Assembly (NCBI GenBank): GCA_026214975.1
Contig: CM047808.1
Coordinates: forward strand, 52,802,321-52,866,320
DNA from: Gentiana macrophylla
Taxonomy: Eukaryota; Streptophyta; Magnoliopsida; Gentianales; Gentianaceae
Reading direction: 5' to 3'
DNA length: 64,000 bases
Under the pieces are notes generated by a model that worked only from the letters and a program-made list of their open reading frames with translations, searched no databases and was not told the DNA's origin. Position numbers and translations under genes: made by a program. Positions 10,037 to 20,671 of this stretch are shown piece by piece. Positions within the stretch are counted from its first letter, which is position 1. Each line of letters opens with the position of its first letter.

Positions 10037-10049
10037 ATTTGTTGTAGTG
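10037..10049 (-). repeat. CACTA right terminal inverted repeat
   Basis: Reads CACTACAACAAAT inward. The next three bases, TCC, repeat the three bases before the left end. Confidence 0.93.
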
Positions 10050-11816
10050 TCCCTCCCATTCCTCTGAAAATAAAAAATAAAAAAAAAAACCACCACCCAC
10101 CGTATCTATTGCCACTTCACCACAATTCTCCGTCCAACCCTTGTTTCTGATCCACCGGAACACTCGCATCGCCATGCAACTACTCACAAGGTCCACTACC
10201 ACCACATCGGTTTCAGCTAAGTCCTCGGTCTCTTACTTTTTATCTCATACATATAGCTCTATTTATCATATATCATATCATTTTGCATAATCGCATTTAT
10301 CTTCTACATCTGGCCATACATTGGGGACAATGTCTGTTTCAAGTGCAGGGGGAGATGTTGCATTCATCGTACATGTTTATCATTTTTAGATTAGATCATG
10401 CATCAATTTTTTATTTTTTATTTTTTTGTACATAAAAAAAAAATCTTGTTTAGAGTTGCATTTTAGGATTTTCTAGTACTAGTGTACCAATAATACAAAT
10501 GTGTGATACTTTACCAACCTTTTCGTTTCTATCTTTGTGGATTAATAAGAATCAAATGGCAAATAATCAATTTATGCACACACTTTTGTTGATGCGCACT
10601 CATTTTAGAACATTTGTTTATAAGTTTTGGGTGGTAAAACCTTTGAACCTTAACGAAAGCCACTTAAAAGTGAGGTTTACTTGGCCAAAGAGCGTACTCG
10701 CTCGTTTATCCTTTGACTGGTATCCACACATTCCAATGTCATTCTAGAATTTGCGTTGACATTCATTTCGAGACCACATTTTTCGGGTTCAGTGCACTTA
10801 AATGATTGAGGCACCTAGGATTTAGCTCCTTCTAGACCCACTTTTATTGGCATACCCATACCATATACCCCCTAGTTAGCTTCGTCTAGCCTGACATTTT
10901 CTTTTATTAAACCCTGGAAATTAAAACCAATGGCCTTTTTCTTACGAGACCCCCTCTTTTGTTGACCCTATTGTCAAGGGATTGCATAAATAGATCTATG
11001 ATTTGAAGATGTACCAAGAAGTGAATATTTTGGGAGCATGGCTAAAATTGTTTGAGTGGGATGAGAATTGCAAGATTGAAAAAAAAAACAGAAAAAAAAA
11101 ATGAAATTACAATGAATGAGTGTTTTATACGTTGAAGAAGTAACATGTTTCTACGCATTTTTTACAAGCTCCTTTGGAGAGTATTGTTTGCACTTCTATT
11201 ATTAGTTATGAGATGTGATATTTTGGAGCCATGTTGTGTGTTCTAGTTGGCATCATTTTTTGGTGACTGTGATTATTGATGCGGTAATTCATGCTTTCTC
11301 CTTGATAATTTAGCCCATATTATACCTTTTTTCCCTACCTTGTTTTATGTCTCCAGCCTCGCTACAACCCTATGAAAGACCTCATGATTTGTGTATTGGA
11401 TTTGAATGCGTAGTGGTGGAGATTTGATTGATATGCAAACCTATGATAATGCTTGGGTGTGTTGATTTTGAGTGTGTGTGAATTGACCCTATGCATTTAT
11501 TTGATTGAGTGATTACCCGTGAGGACATGTTGAGGGTTGTTGGTTTTGCCGCTTTGAAGAGTTGTGAACCAATATGATAATGTGAGTCGTATGAGTATTA
11601 GTGTGTGGAGTATTTTGTTTGATTTCCGTTGTTTGCGTTATGACATATGAGATGGATGAGAATGTTGGACTTGCGTCATTTGTTTGAACATTCTTGGTAT
11701 TTGCATACATGTTAGGATAATTCATCAAGCATATTTCATCTTGCATTTGCATTTCATGGCTTAGTTGAGAATAGTGAGATGCTCGGGGACTAACATCATT
11801 CAAGTGTGGGGGGATT
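10050..11816 (+). other. 3' non-coding region and polypurine tract of Athila element I
   Basis: Continues the Athila interior after the CACTA element. An internal polypurine-like block lies at about 10322-10356 (TTGGGGACAATG... GCAGGGGGAG), as seen between pol and the 3' end in this lineage. The tract used for second-strand priming is AAGTGTGGGGGGATT, ending at 11816 directly before the 3' LTR. No convincing envelope-like ORF: only short, unremarkable open frames are present. Confidence 0.6.
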
Positions 11817-13228
11817 TGATAAAGATATATTTGGTGGTATTTCTTGTGCTAATTTATATATATTTCGTTGAGAGATATTCTTTTTTGAGTGTGTTTTGAA
11901 TGATTTTCAGGTCTTAGGTGCTCGTGAGGTGTAATGGAGATTATTGAAATATTTTTGGCGATTTTTGGAGAAAGGTCAAGGAGGAGATAAACGATTAAAG
12001 GATTTTATGTAGAGATCGAACCATTGCGGAATGCAGTGATGCGTCATTGCACTATTTCACCGGCCTCGTGTCAAATATTTATTATTAATAAAGTGGTCAA
12101 GACTTTATTTTTATTATTAAGGATTATTATTATATTTTAGATTATTAGATTTTAGTTAAAATATGAGAAATAAAAGAAAAGAGAAACAAATGGGCTAGGC
12201 TCAAATTAAGATTGCACTCCTTTATATTAGTATAGGGGGGGAGGGGGTGGGGGGAATAACATGAGAACGGCATTAAAGGACGGAAGGCATCAGACGAATT
12301 AGAAGAGAAGAACGACCGACGGCAAGGCAAAAGGGTCGAACATGGCTGCTGCAATATTTTTCCATTCAATTGTGCGAAAGACACAACGGCAATTTCTTTT
12401 GTTGAATTATTTTGTTATTCACACAAAGATGGTTAGTTTTTAATTTCGTTTATTTTCAGTTAAAGTGTTATTGAAATCTCAATTGATTCGATTGTAAGAC
12501 CTAATTTATTTTCATCCTTCTTGGTTTATTGATATTTATTCGTTTTCCGGGAAATAATTTGATGACTACATAATTGATTTAGTTGTTTCTGCAGGATAAT
12601 TAATTCGTTATTTAGTCGCATACCAATTAAAACGATAAATACGTCAACGTTTATTGGTTTTGATATAGTGGTAAATGATATGATTTTGCCGGTTCGTAGC
12701 CCGTAGAATCCACTATCATGAAAACGAATAATCTAGGTTAAAATTAGTCATGTTGGATTAGTACCTTGAATTGGGTCTCTCAAATCTTAGTGCTTCCGGG
12801 ATTCCTAACTCTTATGACCGTGTCTAGGAGTGTCTTCCGGTTAGAGTATAATTAACGACCGTGTCTTGATTATCGAATTTATGAGAGATTGGTCGCTTGG
12901 CGGTTGTCGATGGCTATAACCAGTTTATTAATAAATTAGTGTGTCATGCTTACGTCAATGATCAATCGAGTAAATCGATGTGGAAATAACTACTTTAGCT
13001 GGAGACTTCTTATTGTTGATTTTATTACTACTTTATATCTCTTTTGTCTTGATTATTAGAACTCTTCATTTTAGTTACTAAAATTTTAGTCAATACACAA
13101 CCACTTGGATTTCTATATTTTGTTCTGAAAGAAATAATCGTCCGTTTCCTGAGGATTCGATCCCTGCTTCCACTATACTCGTTATAGAGGTTGGAGGTGT
13201 TTATTTTTTGTGGTTAAACGACACACCA
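11817..13228 (+). repeat. 3' LTR of Athila element I (1412 bp)
   Basis: Starts TGATAAAG right after the polypurine tract and ends ACACACCA. Its last 763 bases match the split 5' LTR. The next base (13229) begins copia-type RNase H sequence, so the boundary is sharp. Because the 5' LTR start is deleted, no target-site duplication can be checked. Confidence 0.85.
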
Positions 13229-13545
13229 AGTGGCTTTGCAGCCATCTTCATGAGATGCAGGTTCCGTTGTCTTCTCCGCCTACTCTTTGGTGCGATAATA
13301 TTGACGCCACCTACCTTGCTCACAATCCAGTGTTTCGTGCCCGCACGAAGCACTTTGAGATCGACTTCCTTCATGTTCGCGAATTAGTGGCTGCCCGCAA
13401 GCTCGGCATCTCTTTTATCTCCTCGAAGGATCAGTTGGCCGATGTCCTCACCAAACCATTGGCACAACCTCGTTTTGCTAGTTTAAAATCCAATCTCCGT
13501 GTTATGTCTCTTCCCATTGGATTAACGGGGTCGTGTCGAGAATAA
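13229..13545 (+). pseudogene. Ty1/copia RNase H C-terminal fragment
   Basis: The frame reads KWLCSHLHEMQVPL, TLWCDNIDATYLAHNPVF, RTKHFEIDFLHVREL and SKDQLADVLTKPLAQPRF. This is the conserved last third of copia RNase H and the usual end of the polyprotein, and it stops at 13543-13545. Only the end of the ORF remains; the rest is replaced by the Athila LTR. Athila element I therefore appears to have inserted into this copia element, unless a deletion brought them together. The Met reported inside the LTR is not a real start. Confidence 0.8.
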
Positions 13546-13678
13546 TCTAGTTGAATATTATTATTTACTTCACATATTATTGTTGTCGTATTTATCTAGT
13601 AGTGACTTATTGACTAAGTCACCGAACTCTATATATTTATACTTCCTCCATTAAATTGAATCGATTAAATACAATACA
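13534..13678 (+). repeat. Probable copia LTR following the RNase H fragment
   Basis: TGTCGAGAATAATC follows a purine-rich AACGGGGTCG and overlaps the last codons of the ORF, as is common in copia elements. A likely end is ACAATACA at 13678. There is no second LTR to compare, so the boundaries are tentative. Confidence 0.4.
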
Positions 13679-14365
13679 TTTTAAATTATGTTATAAGCAT
13701 TACACAAATAGACAATCACAATCTGTCAACCTCTGTAATTTGTTTGTTTTCTAATGTCTCAAGTCTCAACTCCCACACTTGGGATGGATAATAAAAAATT
13801 GATAGATGATTTCATTTACGTTTACAAAATATCTATTTAAATATTATCTATCATAGTTGGTTGTCTAAACTTATCTCTTGTATTTCTCATATAACATTTT
13901 CTTGGAATGGGAGGTAATGCTCCTGCTTATTTGTTTGCGAAAGAATGATTGTATGTTGTATTGTCGTATATTGTATGTGATGGAGAATTTCTCCACCTGC
14001 ACCCGTTTGCCTGGTCATTTCGGCTGATTTCTTGCTTCAATAATATTTCTTTTCCCTTAAAAAAGGAAAAGTAAAATTGTTTTGGAGAGGGATGTTTACA
14101 AAGTATAATGGTTGTCTCTATTGTTATTTAATTTTTTTCTTTTTTCTTTTTGTTAAATCCACTAAAATGTAATTTACGATCAGGAAGAAGATGGAATCAT
14201 ACGACTTTTTCTCGTGGGATTTTTGGAAGAAGCAAACTTCCTGTTTCATAAAAACCAATTATATAGATTGTCAAAAACTGTCAGATTAATCGAGAAAAGT
14301 AATATATTCCAGAGAGCGTCGAATGGAATTTTTAGTTATTTGTTAATCGCTTCCAAACAAGGTGG

Positions 14366-14407
<42 letters not shown>

Positions 14408-14498
14408 GATACATGAGTACAAAACAAATGTCTTTGCTGTAATATATATGTCTCTCCCCATAAGCTAGACTTTTTCGGCTTCAATCCTGCGAAACAAA
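13679..14498. other. Intergenic region upstream of the acidic secreted-protein gene
   Basis: AT-rich, without a credible ORF. Contains a (TA)n tract at about 14369-14405, which may be polymorphic, and the presumed promoter of the gene starting at 14499. Confidence 0.5.
14440..14450 (+). promoter_or_regulatory. TATA-like element of the acidic secreted-protein gene
   Basis: TAATATATATG lies about 55 bases upstream of the ATG, a fitting place for a plant TATA box with a short leader. The longer (TA)n tract 100 bases upstream could be mistaken for it. Confidence 0.4.
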
Positions 14499-15630
14499 AT
14501 GGCTAATAATCAGCTGGCTTCAGTTTTCTTCTTCTTCCTTCTCATTCCCTCAAGTTAGCATGACTCGCTCAAGATTACTTAGTTTAATTACTTAGTTTCC
14601 TAAATATTCAAAAGAATTGGATGCTTTAATATAACAAATTCATTTGTTCATTGCAGTTGTAACTACTCAGGCAACTAAATGTGATGAGTCAGGGAAGCAT
14701 ATGAATAAATCCGATCAGATGATGTTGCAACGAAATCAGAGAAGTAGTGCTATGACATCACGCAGCCTTCTTCAAATTGCCGAATTTTTTGAGGTTATTG
14801 TGGACGGGATAATTGAAGCCTTTGGAGGCGGTGAGGCTGCGGTGGCCGGAGGCACTGGGCAAGATATTGCGGTGATCGGTGAAAGCGGCACTGGGGTGAT
14901 CGGTGAAAGTACTGGAGCTACGGGTGGTACTGGGGAAGTGATTGATCAAAGTACTGGAGCTACGGGTGGTACTGAGGAAGTGATTGATCAAAGTACTGGA
15001 GCTACGGGTGGTACTGGGGATCAAAGTACTGGAGCTACGGGTGGTACTGGGGAAGTGATCGATCAAAGTACTGTAGGTAGGGGTGAAGGGGTCGTCGATG
15101 AAAGCGGCACTGGGGTGACCAGTGAAAACACAGGAGCTAAGGGTGGTACTGGGGAAGTGATTGATGAAAGTACTGTAAATAGGGGTGAAGAGGTGGTGGA
15201 TGAAAGTCAGTCGGGCTATGAAGAAGCTACGAATGATAGTGATAGTGATAGTGATAGTGAAGAAGAAGATGATGATGATGACGGTAGTGAAGAGCCCATC
15301 GATGAAACTCAGGTGAACATTGAAGGATCTAGGAATGGGAATGATAGTGATAGTGATAGTGATAGTGATAGTGAGAGTGAAGAAGATGATGATGATGATG
15401 GTAGTGAAGAGCCCATCGATGAAAGTCAGGTGAACAGTGAAGGATCTAGGAATGGGAATGATAGTGATATTGATAGTGATAGTGATAGTGATAATGATAA
15501 TGATAATGATAATGATAGTGATGGTGACAGTGAAGATGACGACAATGACGACGATGACAAGGAGAAGAAGAAGAAGAAGGATAAGAAGAAAGGTGCCCCC
15601 TGCACTAAAAGTAATCCTTTGTGCTCCTAA
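14499..15630 (+). CDS. Secreted, highly acidic Asp/Ser-repeat protein (two exons, about 342 aa), unknown function
   Basis: Exon 1 (14499-14553) encodes MANNQLASVFFFFLLIPS, a clear signal peptide. The intron 14554-14656 is GT-AG with a TTCATTGCAG acceptor, and phase 1 keeps the frame. Exon 2 (14657-15630) encodes the mature protein: a short domain with one Cys (TKCDESG), a hydrophobic helix (LLQIAEFFEVIVDGIIEAF), three or four copies of a STGATGGTGEVIDQ repeat, three long Asp/Ser/Glu blocks separated by EEPIDE(S/T)QVN, and a Lys-rich tail ending in two Cys (PCTKSNPLCS). Such a protein would be extracellular and could bind calcium or a basic wall polymer; that is inference. I know no family match. 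The frame stays open through every repeat, which argues that it is used. Confidence 0.75.
15235..15530 (+). repeat. GATAGT-type hexanucleotide arrays encoding (Asp-Ser)n
   Basis: Three arrays of GATAGT with GATAAT and GATGAT variants encode the Asp/Ser/Asn runs. The larger unit around them (about 120 bp, at 15232-15350 and 15342-15460) is itself duplicated almost exactly. Confidence 0.85.
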
Positions 15631-17255
15631 GAGCAAACCAGATTGATCGGCATTAATTCATTCCGCTCTTTGTTTTTATCGTTTCTTGATCGGATATATA
15701 TGTTATCCTTTAACTCCTGCAACTTTTTGTGTTTAATATATATGTTATCCTTTAACTCCTTCTACATATTGTTATCCCTCTCATGAACCGTTCTATACTG
15801 TACGTTCTGCTCCTAGAATAATTATAAATGATGATCGTCTGTTCTCTCTGTGCACCGGTTAGTTAATATGTTAGAGATCTTTCAGGATATATAGGGTACA
15901 TATGCTTGCATGTTTCTTATCTAACATCAAAAGCTTATGAATACCAATGGCGGATCCAAAAAAAAAAGAATTATTCAACGGGGGCACAAAATTATTTTTA
16001 ACAGTAAAAATATTTTGCCCATAATTTCTTTTTATAGATAAAACTTAACATTTTTCTTTTCGCTCCATCTTTCTCTTTCTCCTTCTTTTTAATTCCTTTT
16101 TTCTTTCTTTCTTTTGATGAAAAACGGTTTAGTTTTTGCTGATGATATATTTGTTCATTATATACTTCATCTCAATTCCGCCCCTAAGCTTAAATTGCTG
16201 CTTTCACACCGGTTATGACACCGTGATTGTGTCTCTATCATTTACTGCAACAATATTGCCGAAAGCCGACTTTGTCAACGTTGGAATATTATAACATGAA
16301 CAGAAATAAGATAATTGCAACTAACTTTTGTCTATTCAAAATATCAAACGTACAACTCCTCTAATAAAAATATTCACAAAATAAGAACCAACAAGTCAAC
16401 ATGTTTGGCACTCTCTTCAAGTTTGGGGACCCCGATCCCCGCCGGTACACGATGCACAGCTCGCCCAGTTGTGCATCAAAACGACACCGTATCGACACCG
16501 TTTGGTTCCGACCTAATTTAAAAAAAAAAAAAAAAAAAACAAAATCAATTGGCGTCGTTTCGACCAAACGACGCGCTTCTATGCCAGATATTTTTGATAG
16601 CTGGGGCTGTACCGTTGGGGATCTTTTTCCCATGTTTGGCGTGTGTATATTGATCAAGTCTAACATGTCAAAAAGATGACCAAAGAGGTTTTCGCTTGGG
16701 ACTTTTAGTGGTGCGTTTGAAGAAGTATTTTGCTTGTTTATACATCAATAAACAGTTTTATCATTTGAAATGAAGTAATTTATCTTTTTTTCCTGAAGTA
16801 AACATTATTTTCATTTTTATTCCACAAGAAAAACTGATGCAATCTAGGCACAGACTTCATTTTTTATTTTTTTTTCGAATAAATATTAACCCAAAAAAAT
16901 CAATGTCCAAACAGAGTCTTTTGCTCGGTCCTTATACACAAAGTCATGATCAATTCTTCTTGCAGTTTTCTTAAACTAAAAGACAATCGATCTCAATATG
17001 ATTCGTACGCACGTGAAACACTAGATTTGATATATTATGAAGGGTGATCACTTTGTCATCACAAAATAGACTAAGTGACTAAGTATGATTTGGTCTTAAA
17101 GTCCTTCGGAATATATATTCTTTACTTCGCAACATACGGCTCCCATGGAACAATATTCTGCTCATGATGCACTCGATCAAAAAACCGATGTTTGCTTCTT
17201 TGCGCCCCTAATAGATATATAGGAGCTTGAAAGATTTCTGAATATTGTTTTATGA
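15631..17255. other. Intergenic region, no gene seen
   Basis: AT-rich spacer. It holds the 3' flank of the upstream gene, poly-T/poly-C stretches near 16030-16110 and a poly-A tract at 16520-16540. A GC-richer patch at 16410-16620 has repeated ACGACACCGT-like words but no stable open frame. Confidence 0.4.
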
Positions 17256-17425
17256 AGAAAGCATTCTCATTCTTCTCAAACGTACAACAGCAGCTCCAAG
17301 TATTTAATCCAAAGTCTCCAACAGAATCTAGGATAAGATCTAAGCACACCTAATCAAAGACTAACAAGTGTCCTATCATAATAGTGCCACATGGAAGACT
17401 AGTATTATTATATTATCCTCTAACA
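17256..17425 (-). repeat. Probable 3' LTR of copia element 1
   Basis: On the minus strand the RNase H frame ends and TGTTAGAGGATAATATAA begins at 17425, a TG start in the expected place. A CA end is possible near 17256, but the 5' LTR lies beyond the assembly gap, so length and end are guesses. Confidence 0.4.
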
Positions 17426-19535
17426 GCCAACCTCAAACTGAATGGTGCTGAATAGACATTCAGTTTGTTCCTGAAGTGTTCAAATGAAGAAGCTGAAAGA
17501 GCTTTAGTCAAGCAGTCTGCAATCTGTGCATTGGAAGGCACATAGTTGACTTGCAGCTTGCTTTGGAGAACTTGGTTTCTCACATAGTGAACATCCTACT
17601 CAATATGCTTAGTTATTGCATGGTCCATTGGGTTTTGAGCCAACATTGCTGCACTGGTGTTGTCACACCAGATAACTGGAGTTTTCAAAAGATGAAGTCC
17701 AAGTTCCTTCATTAGGTATTGATTCTACTGCATCTCTGCTGCCAGGTTTGCTAATGCCTCACTCAGATTCTCAGACTTGACTCGACACAACATGTTGCTT
17801 TATGGAGCTCAAGGACACTAGTGAGGTACCCAAATATACACAAAAACCAGAGACATACTTTCTGTCAAAGGGACAGCAGGCCCAATCTACATCAGAGAAC
17901 CCTGTAAGAGCATGAATAGGTGAAGGTTTAAACAGTAGTCCATAATGTAATGTCCCTTTCACATATCTAAGGAGCCTCTTGACTGCTTGCCAGTGGACAG
18001 TGGTTGGTTTGTGCATAAACTGAGATAGGGCATTCACTGCATAAGTAATGTCAGGCCGCGTAAATGTAAGATATTTTAGGCCTCCAATGGCACTCATGTA
18101 TGGCCTAGGATCGGCAAGAGGTTCACCTCATTTGGAACATATTGCTTGCATGCAATCGCATGGGAGTAGCACAGGGTTTGATGTTGTCCAAATTGTAGCC
18201 TTTTGTAATGAGATGCAAGGCATATGATGTTTTAGTCAAGTACAATCCAGAGTTGTCTCTATATGCTTCCATCCCTAGAAAATAAGTAATCGCCCCAAAT
18301 CTTTGAGAGAAAACTTGTCGCTCAGTGGTCCGAATGAAAGTGTTAATGATCGAGGTGAATTACTCGTGACAAGAATGTCATCTATATTCACCAAAACATA
18401 CAATAAGGTGTCATTCTTTTGAAAATAAAGAGAGAATTATCTCACACAGTCGTATGAATCCCCAAGTGATCATTTTGTGTTTGAGGGCATCAAACCATGC
18501 CCTTGGTGCCTGCTTGAGCCAATATAAAGCTTTCCGAGTTTACATACATAATGAGGTTTTGTGTTGTCTACAAACCCCTCTGGCTGTGGTATATAAACAT
18601 CCTCATTGAGAGGCCCATTGAGGAAAGCATTATTAATGTCTACCGATTCAAGGGCCAATTTAATGACACAAACCAAGGATAGAACATTTCTTATACTTTG
18701 GAGGCCTTGGCTATAGGACTAAAGGTCTCCAAAAATCCACCCCATAGGTTTGATCATACCCTTGGCCACAAGTCCGGCCTTATGCTTGTACACGCCATCC
18801 TGGTTTCAATTTCCTCTTGAATATCCATTTGTTACCCACTAGTGTTTGCTTGGGAGATGGGGGAACCAAATCCCATGTGTGATTTTTGACTAAGGCACCA
18901 TATTCTACCAGCATGGCATGCTTCCAGGACTGATCCAACAGTGCTTTTGACACTCTAGTAGGTTCAGGTGAGTAAGTAGGGAAAGGTGCTTTGATTTGGG
19001 CACAATATGTTTTGGGTTTAAAAATGCCACTTTTGGATCTAGTTTGCATAGGATGTGGTGGTGGTGGTAGTTTAGGTATGATAGGTTGAGATGTATGTGG
19101 AGATGCAGGGATGATGGGAGATGCAGATGGAGATGGACTAGGGGTAAACTGTTGTGGACTAGGATTGATAGGGGAAGGTGGTGTGGTTCTGGACTGCAAG
19201 GAGTTTGAACTGGAGTTTGAAGGGCCTGTAGTGGAATTATGATTTTGAATACAGGGTGAACTAGAGGTTTAGGATGGACTGATATCTCAGGCAGGAGATA
19301 GATTTAATGATTGATAAGGTGTATGACATGTAAAGGAAACATCAATACATGTGGTGTTATGAGTGTGGAGACCCCTGAACGCACCTCTCCAAATCCACAT
19401 TCCTGGTTGAGATAGGTATATCAGATCAGAAATTTGCCACTCATGAGTATGAATAGCCCTGGAAGGTCCTAAGCCAAACCCTTCCATAAAGGGAAATCTG
19501 CTTTCATCAAACACAACATCCCTGGATATATAAAT
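17426..19535 (-). pseudogene. Copia element 1 reverse transcriptase and RNase H
   Basis: The reverse transcriptase start is seen at 19060-18780 (HPMQTRSKSGIFKP, then HTWDLVPPSP and NKWIFKRKLKP). The palm region is seen at 18676-18470 (DINNAFLNGPLNEDVY, PEGFVD) and the thumb/RNase H at 18097-17771 (RPDITYAVNALSQFMHKP, LRYVKGT, FSDVDWACC). These follow the usual copia sequence with several frameshifts and an in-frame stop, so no active enzyme is possible. Confidence 0.8.
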
Positions 19536-19539
19536 TCTA

Positions 19540-20671
19540 CCAGATTTAGACAGACACTTGTACCCCTTTATATACAGGACTCAACCCAATGTAGACACAC
19601 TTCCCTGTGTGGTATTTGAATTTTGTAGAGGAAATGGGTCTAAGGTAAGGAAAACAACTACATCCAAAGGTTCTAACACCTTTTAGTTGGGTGTGGTACC
19701 AAAAAGTTTTCCAAAGAGAGACAAGTGATGCAAAATAGGTGTAGGTAGATCATTTATGATAGTGACAGCTTCCTGAAAGCTGTCCCACCATAATCTAAAG
19801 AGAAGTGAAGTCTGTGCTAAGAAGGTAAGGCCCATTTCTACAATGTGCCTGTGTTTCCTTTCAGCCCTTCCATGTTGGGAATGAGCATGAGGATAGGGGT
19901 GTCTCGAATTTAATCCCAAAAGTTTTAAGGTGAGGTTCAAAATTTCTATATTCATCCCCAACTGATGAACACAATCGAATAGGAGTTTGTAGTTGTTTTT
20001 CAACCATGGTTTTGAATTGGAGAAACACAGTAAAGCCTCGATTTCAATTTTAAAGGATAAATCTAGGTATATCTGGAAAAGTCGACAATGATGTGTATGT
20101 AGTATTTATAACCATCAATGGAGGGCAAAGGTGCAGGACCTCATAGGTCTGTGTGGATCAATTCAAGTGGTTTAGTGGCCATAGAGTCTGATTTAGTGTA
20201 AGGTAGTGTGTGGTGTTTACCTAGTTGACAAGCTTCACAGAAATTCAAATCCATCTTTTCATTGAAAGTGAAATTACATTGATTCAGAATAGTTTGAAGA
20301 ACAGACATAGAGACATGACCAAGTCTCCTATGCCATACATTTAGGTTCTTGTCTAGACAAGCAACATTAACAGAAAAACTAGCACTAGTGCTACTATTAG
20401 TGGACTGATCTTCAGGTTTGAGTTTGGAGTGAAGGGGGGTCTTCTCACTGACTGGGTGGATCTGGTAGAGGCCATCATTGAGTTCTCCTGCTAGAAGTGT
20501 AGTCCATGTTCCCTTGTCCTTCATAAAACAAGAATCAGAAGTAAACTCAATGATAATGGGATTATCTGAAGTAAGTTTGGAGACACTAAGTAAATTTTTG
20601 GTAATGCAAGGAACATGCAAAACAATGTTTAAATTTAATGGTTTGTGTGGTGCTAGGTAAATAAGGTGCAA
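19540..20671 (-). pseudogene. Copia element 1 GAG-pre-integrase and integrase
   Basis: The open piece 20671-20141 holds the end of the protease (HVPCITKNLLSVSKL) and the zinc-binding GAG-pre-integrase block (NVWHRRLGHVS ... CEACQLGKHHTLPY), which joins cDNA to host DNA together with the integrase core. The integrase core continues in broken frames to 19683, where the conserved SQHGRAERKHRHIVEMGL motif is seen. Frames are lost between 20141 and 20003. Confidence 0.75.

Larger units (their letters stand above)
6496..10049 (-). mobile_element. CACTA (En/Spm-type) DNA transposon carrying a captured gene fragment
   Basis: The ends are CACTACTACAAAT at left and, read inward from the right, CACTACAACAAAT, which is the CACTA-superfamily terminal signature. 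A perfect 3-bp target-site duplication TCC flanks it (6493-6495 and 10050-10052). Both ends carry arrays of a palindromic motif, GGGACGACA..TGTCGTCCC, typical of subterminal transposase-binding sites. At 3554 bp there is no TNPD-type transposase, so the element is non-autonomous. The inferred coding orientation is minus: possible leader exon near 9451-9580, CYCLOPS/IPD3-like exons at 8125-7320, and an element-derived C-terminal ORF at 7286-7104. Confidence 0.93.
546..13228 (+). mobile_element. Athila-lineage Ty3/gypsy element I, internally deleted and nested
   Basis: The parts, in order, are: a 5'-truncated 5' LTR (546-576 plus 2671-3393, split by a solo LTR), a tRNA-Asp-type primer-binding site, broken gag, a protease ORF, a long 3' non-coding region split by a CACTA element, a polypurine tract and a full 3' LTR (11817-13228). 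Reverse transcriptase, RNase H and integrase are absent: the protease ORF passes straight into sequence typical of the region after Athila pol. The element therefore cannot move by itself. Its left boundary is a deletion junction with another Athila copy, so no target-site duplication can be tested. Confidence 0.8.

Noticed and set aside
10499..10747. 82-codon ORF in the 3' part of Athila element I as a possible envelope-like gene
   Set aside because: Short, without signal peptide or membrane segment, and not similar to the ORF known from some Athila elements.
14758..15636. A 292-codon open frame on the minus strand opposite the acidic secreted-protein gene
   Set aside because: It is the mirror of GAT/AGT repeats, giving Ile/Thr runs. 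It has no signal or splice structure, and the plus strand has a coherent signal peptide, intron and tail.
16361..16679. Overlapping ORFs on both strands around 16.5 kb
   Set aside because: Both depend on the poly-A tract at 16520-16540. They have no family resemblance or splice or promoter signals.
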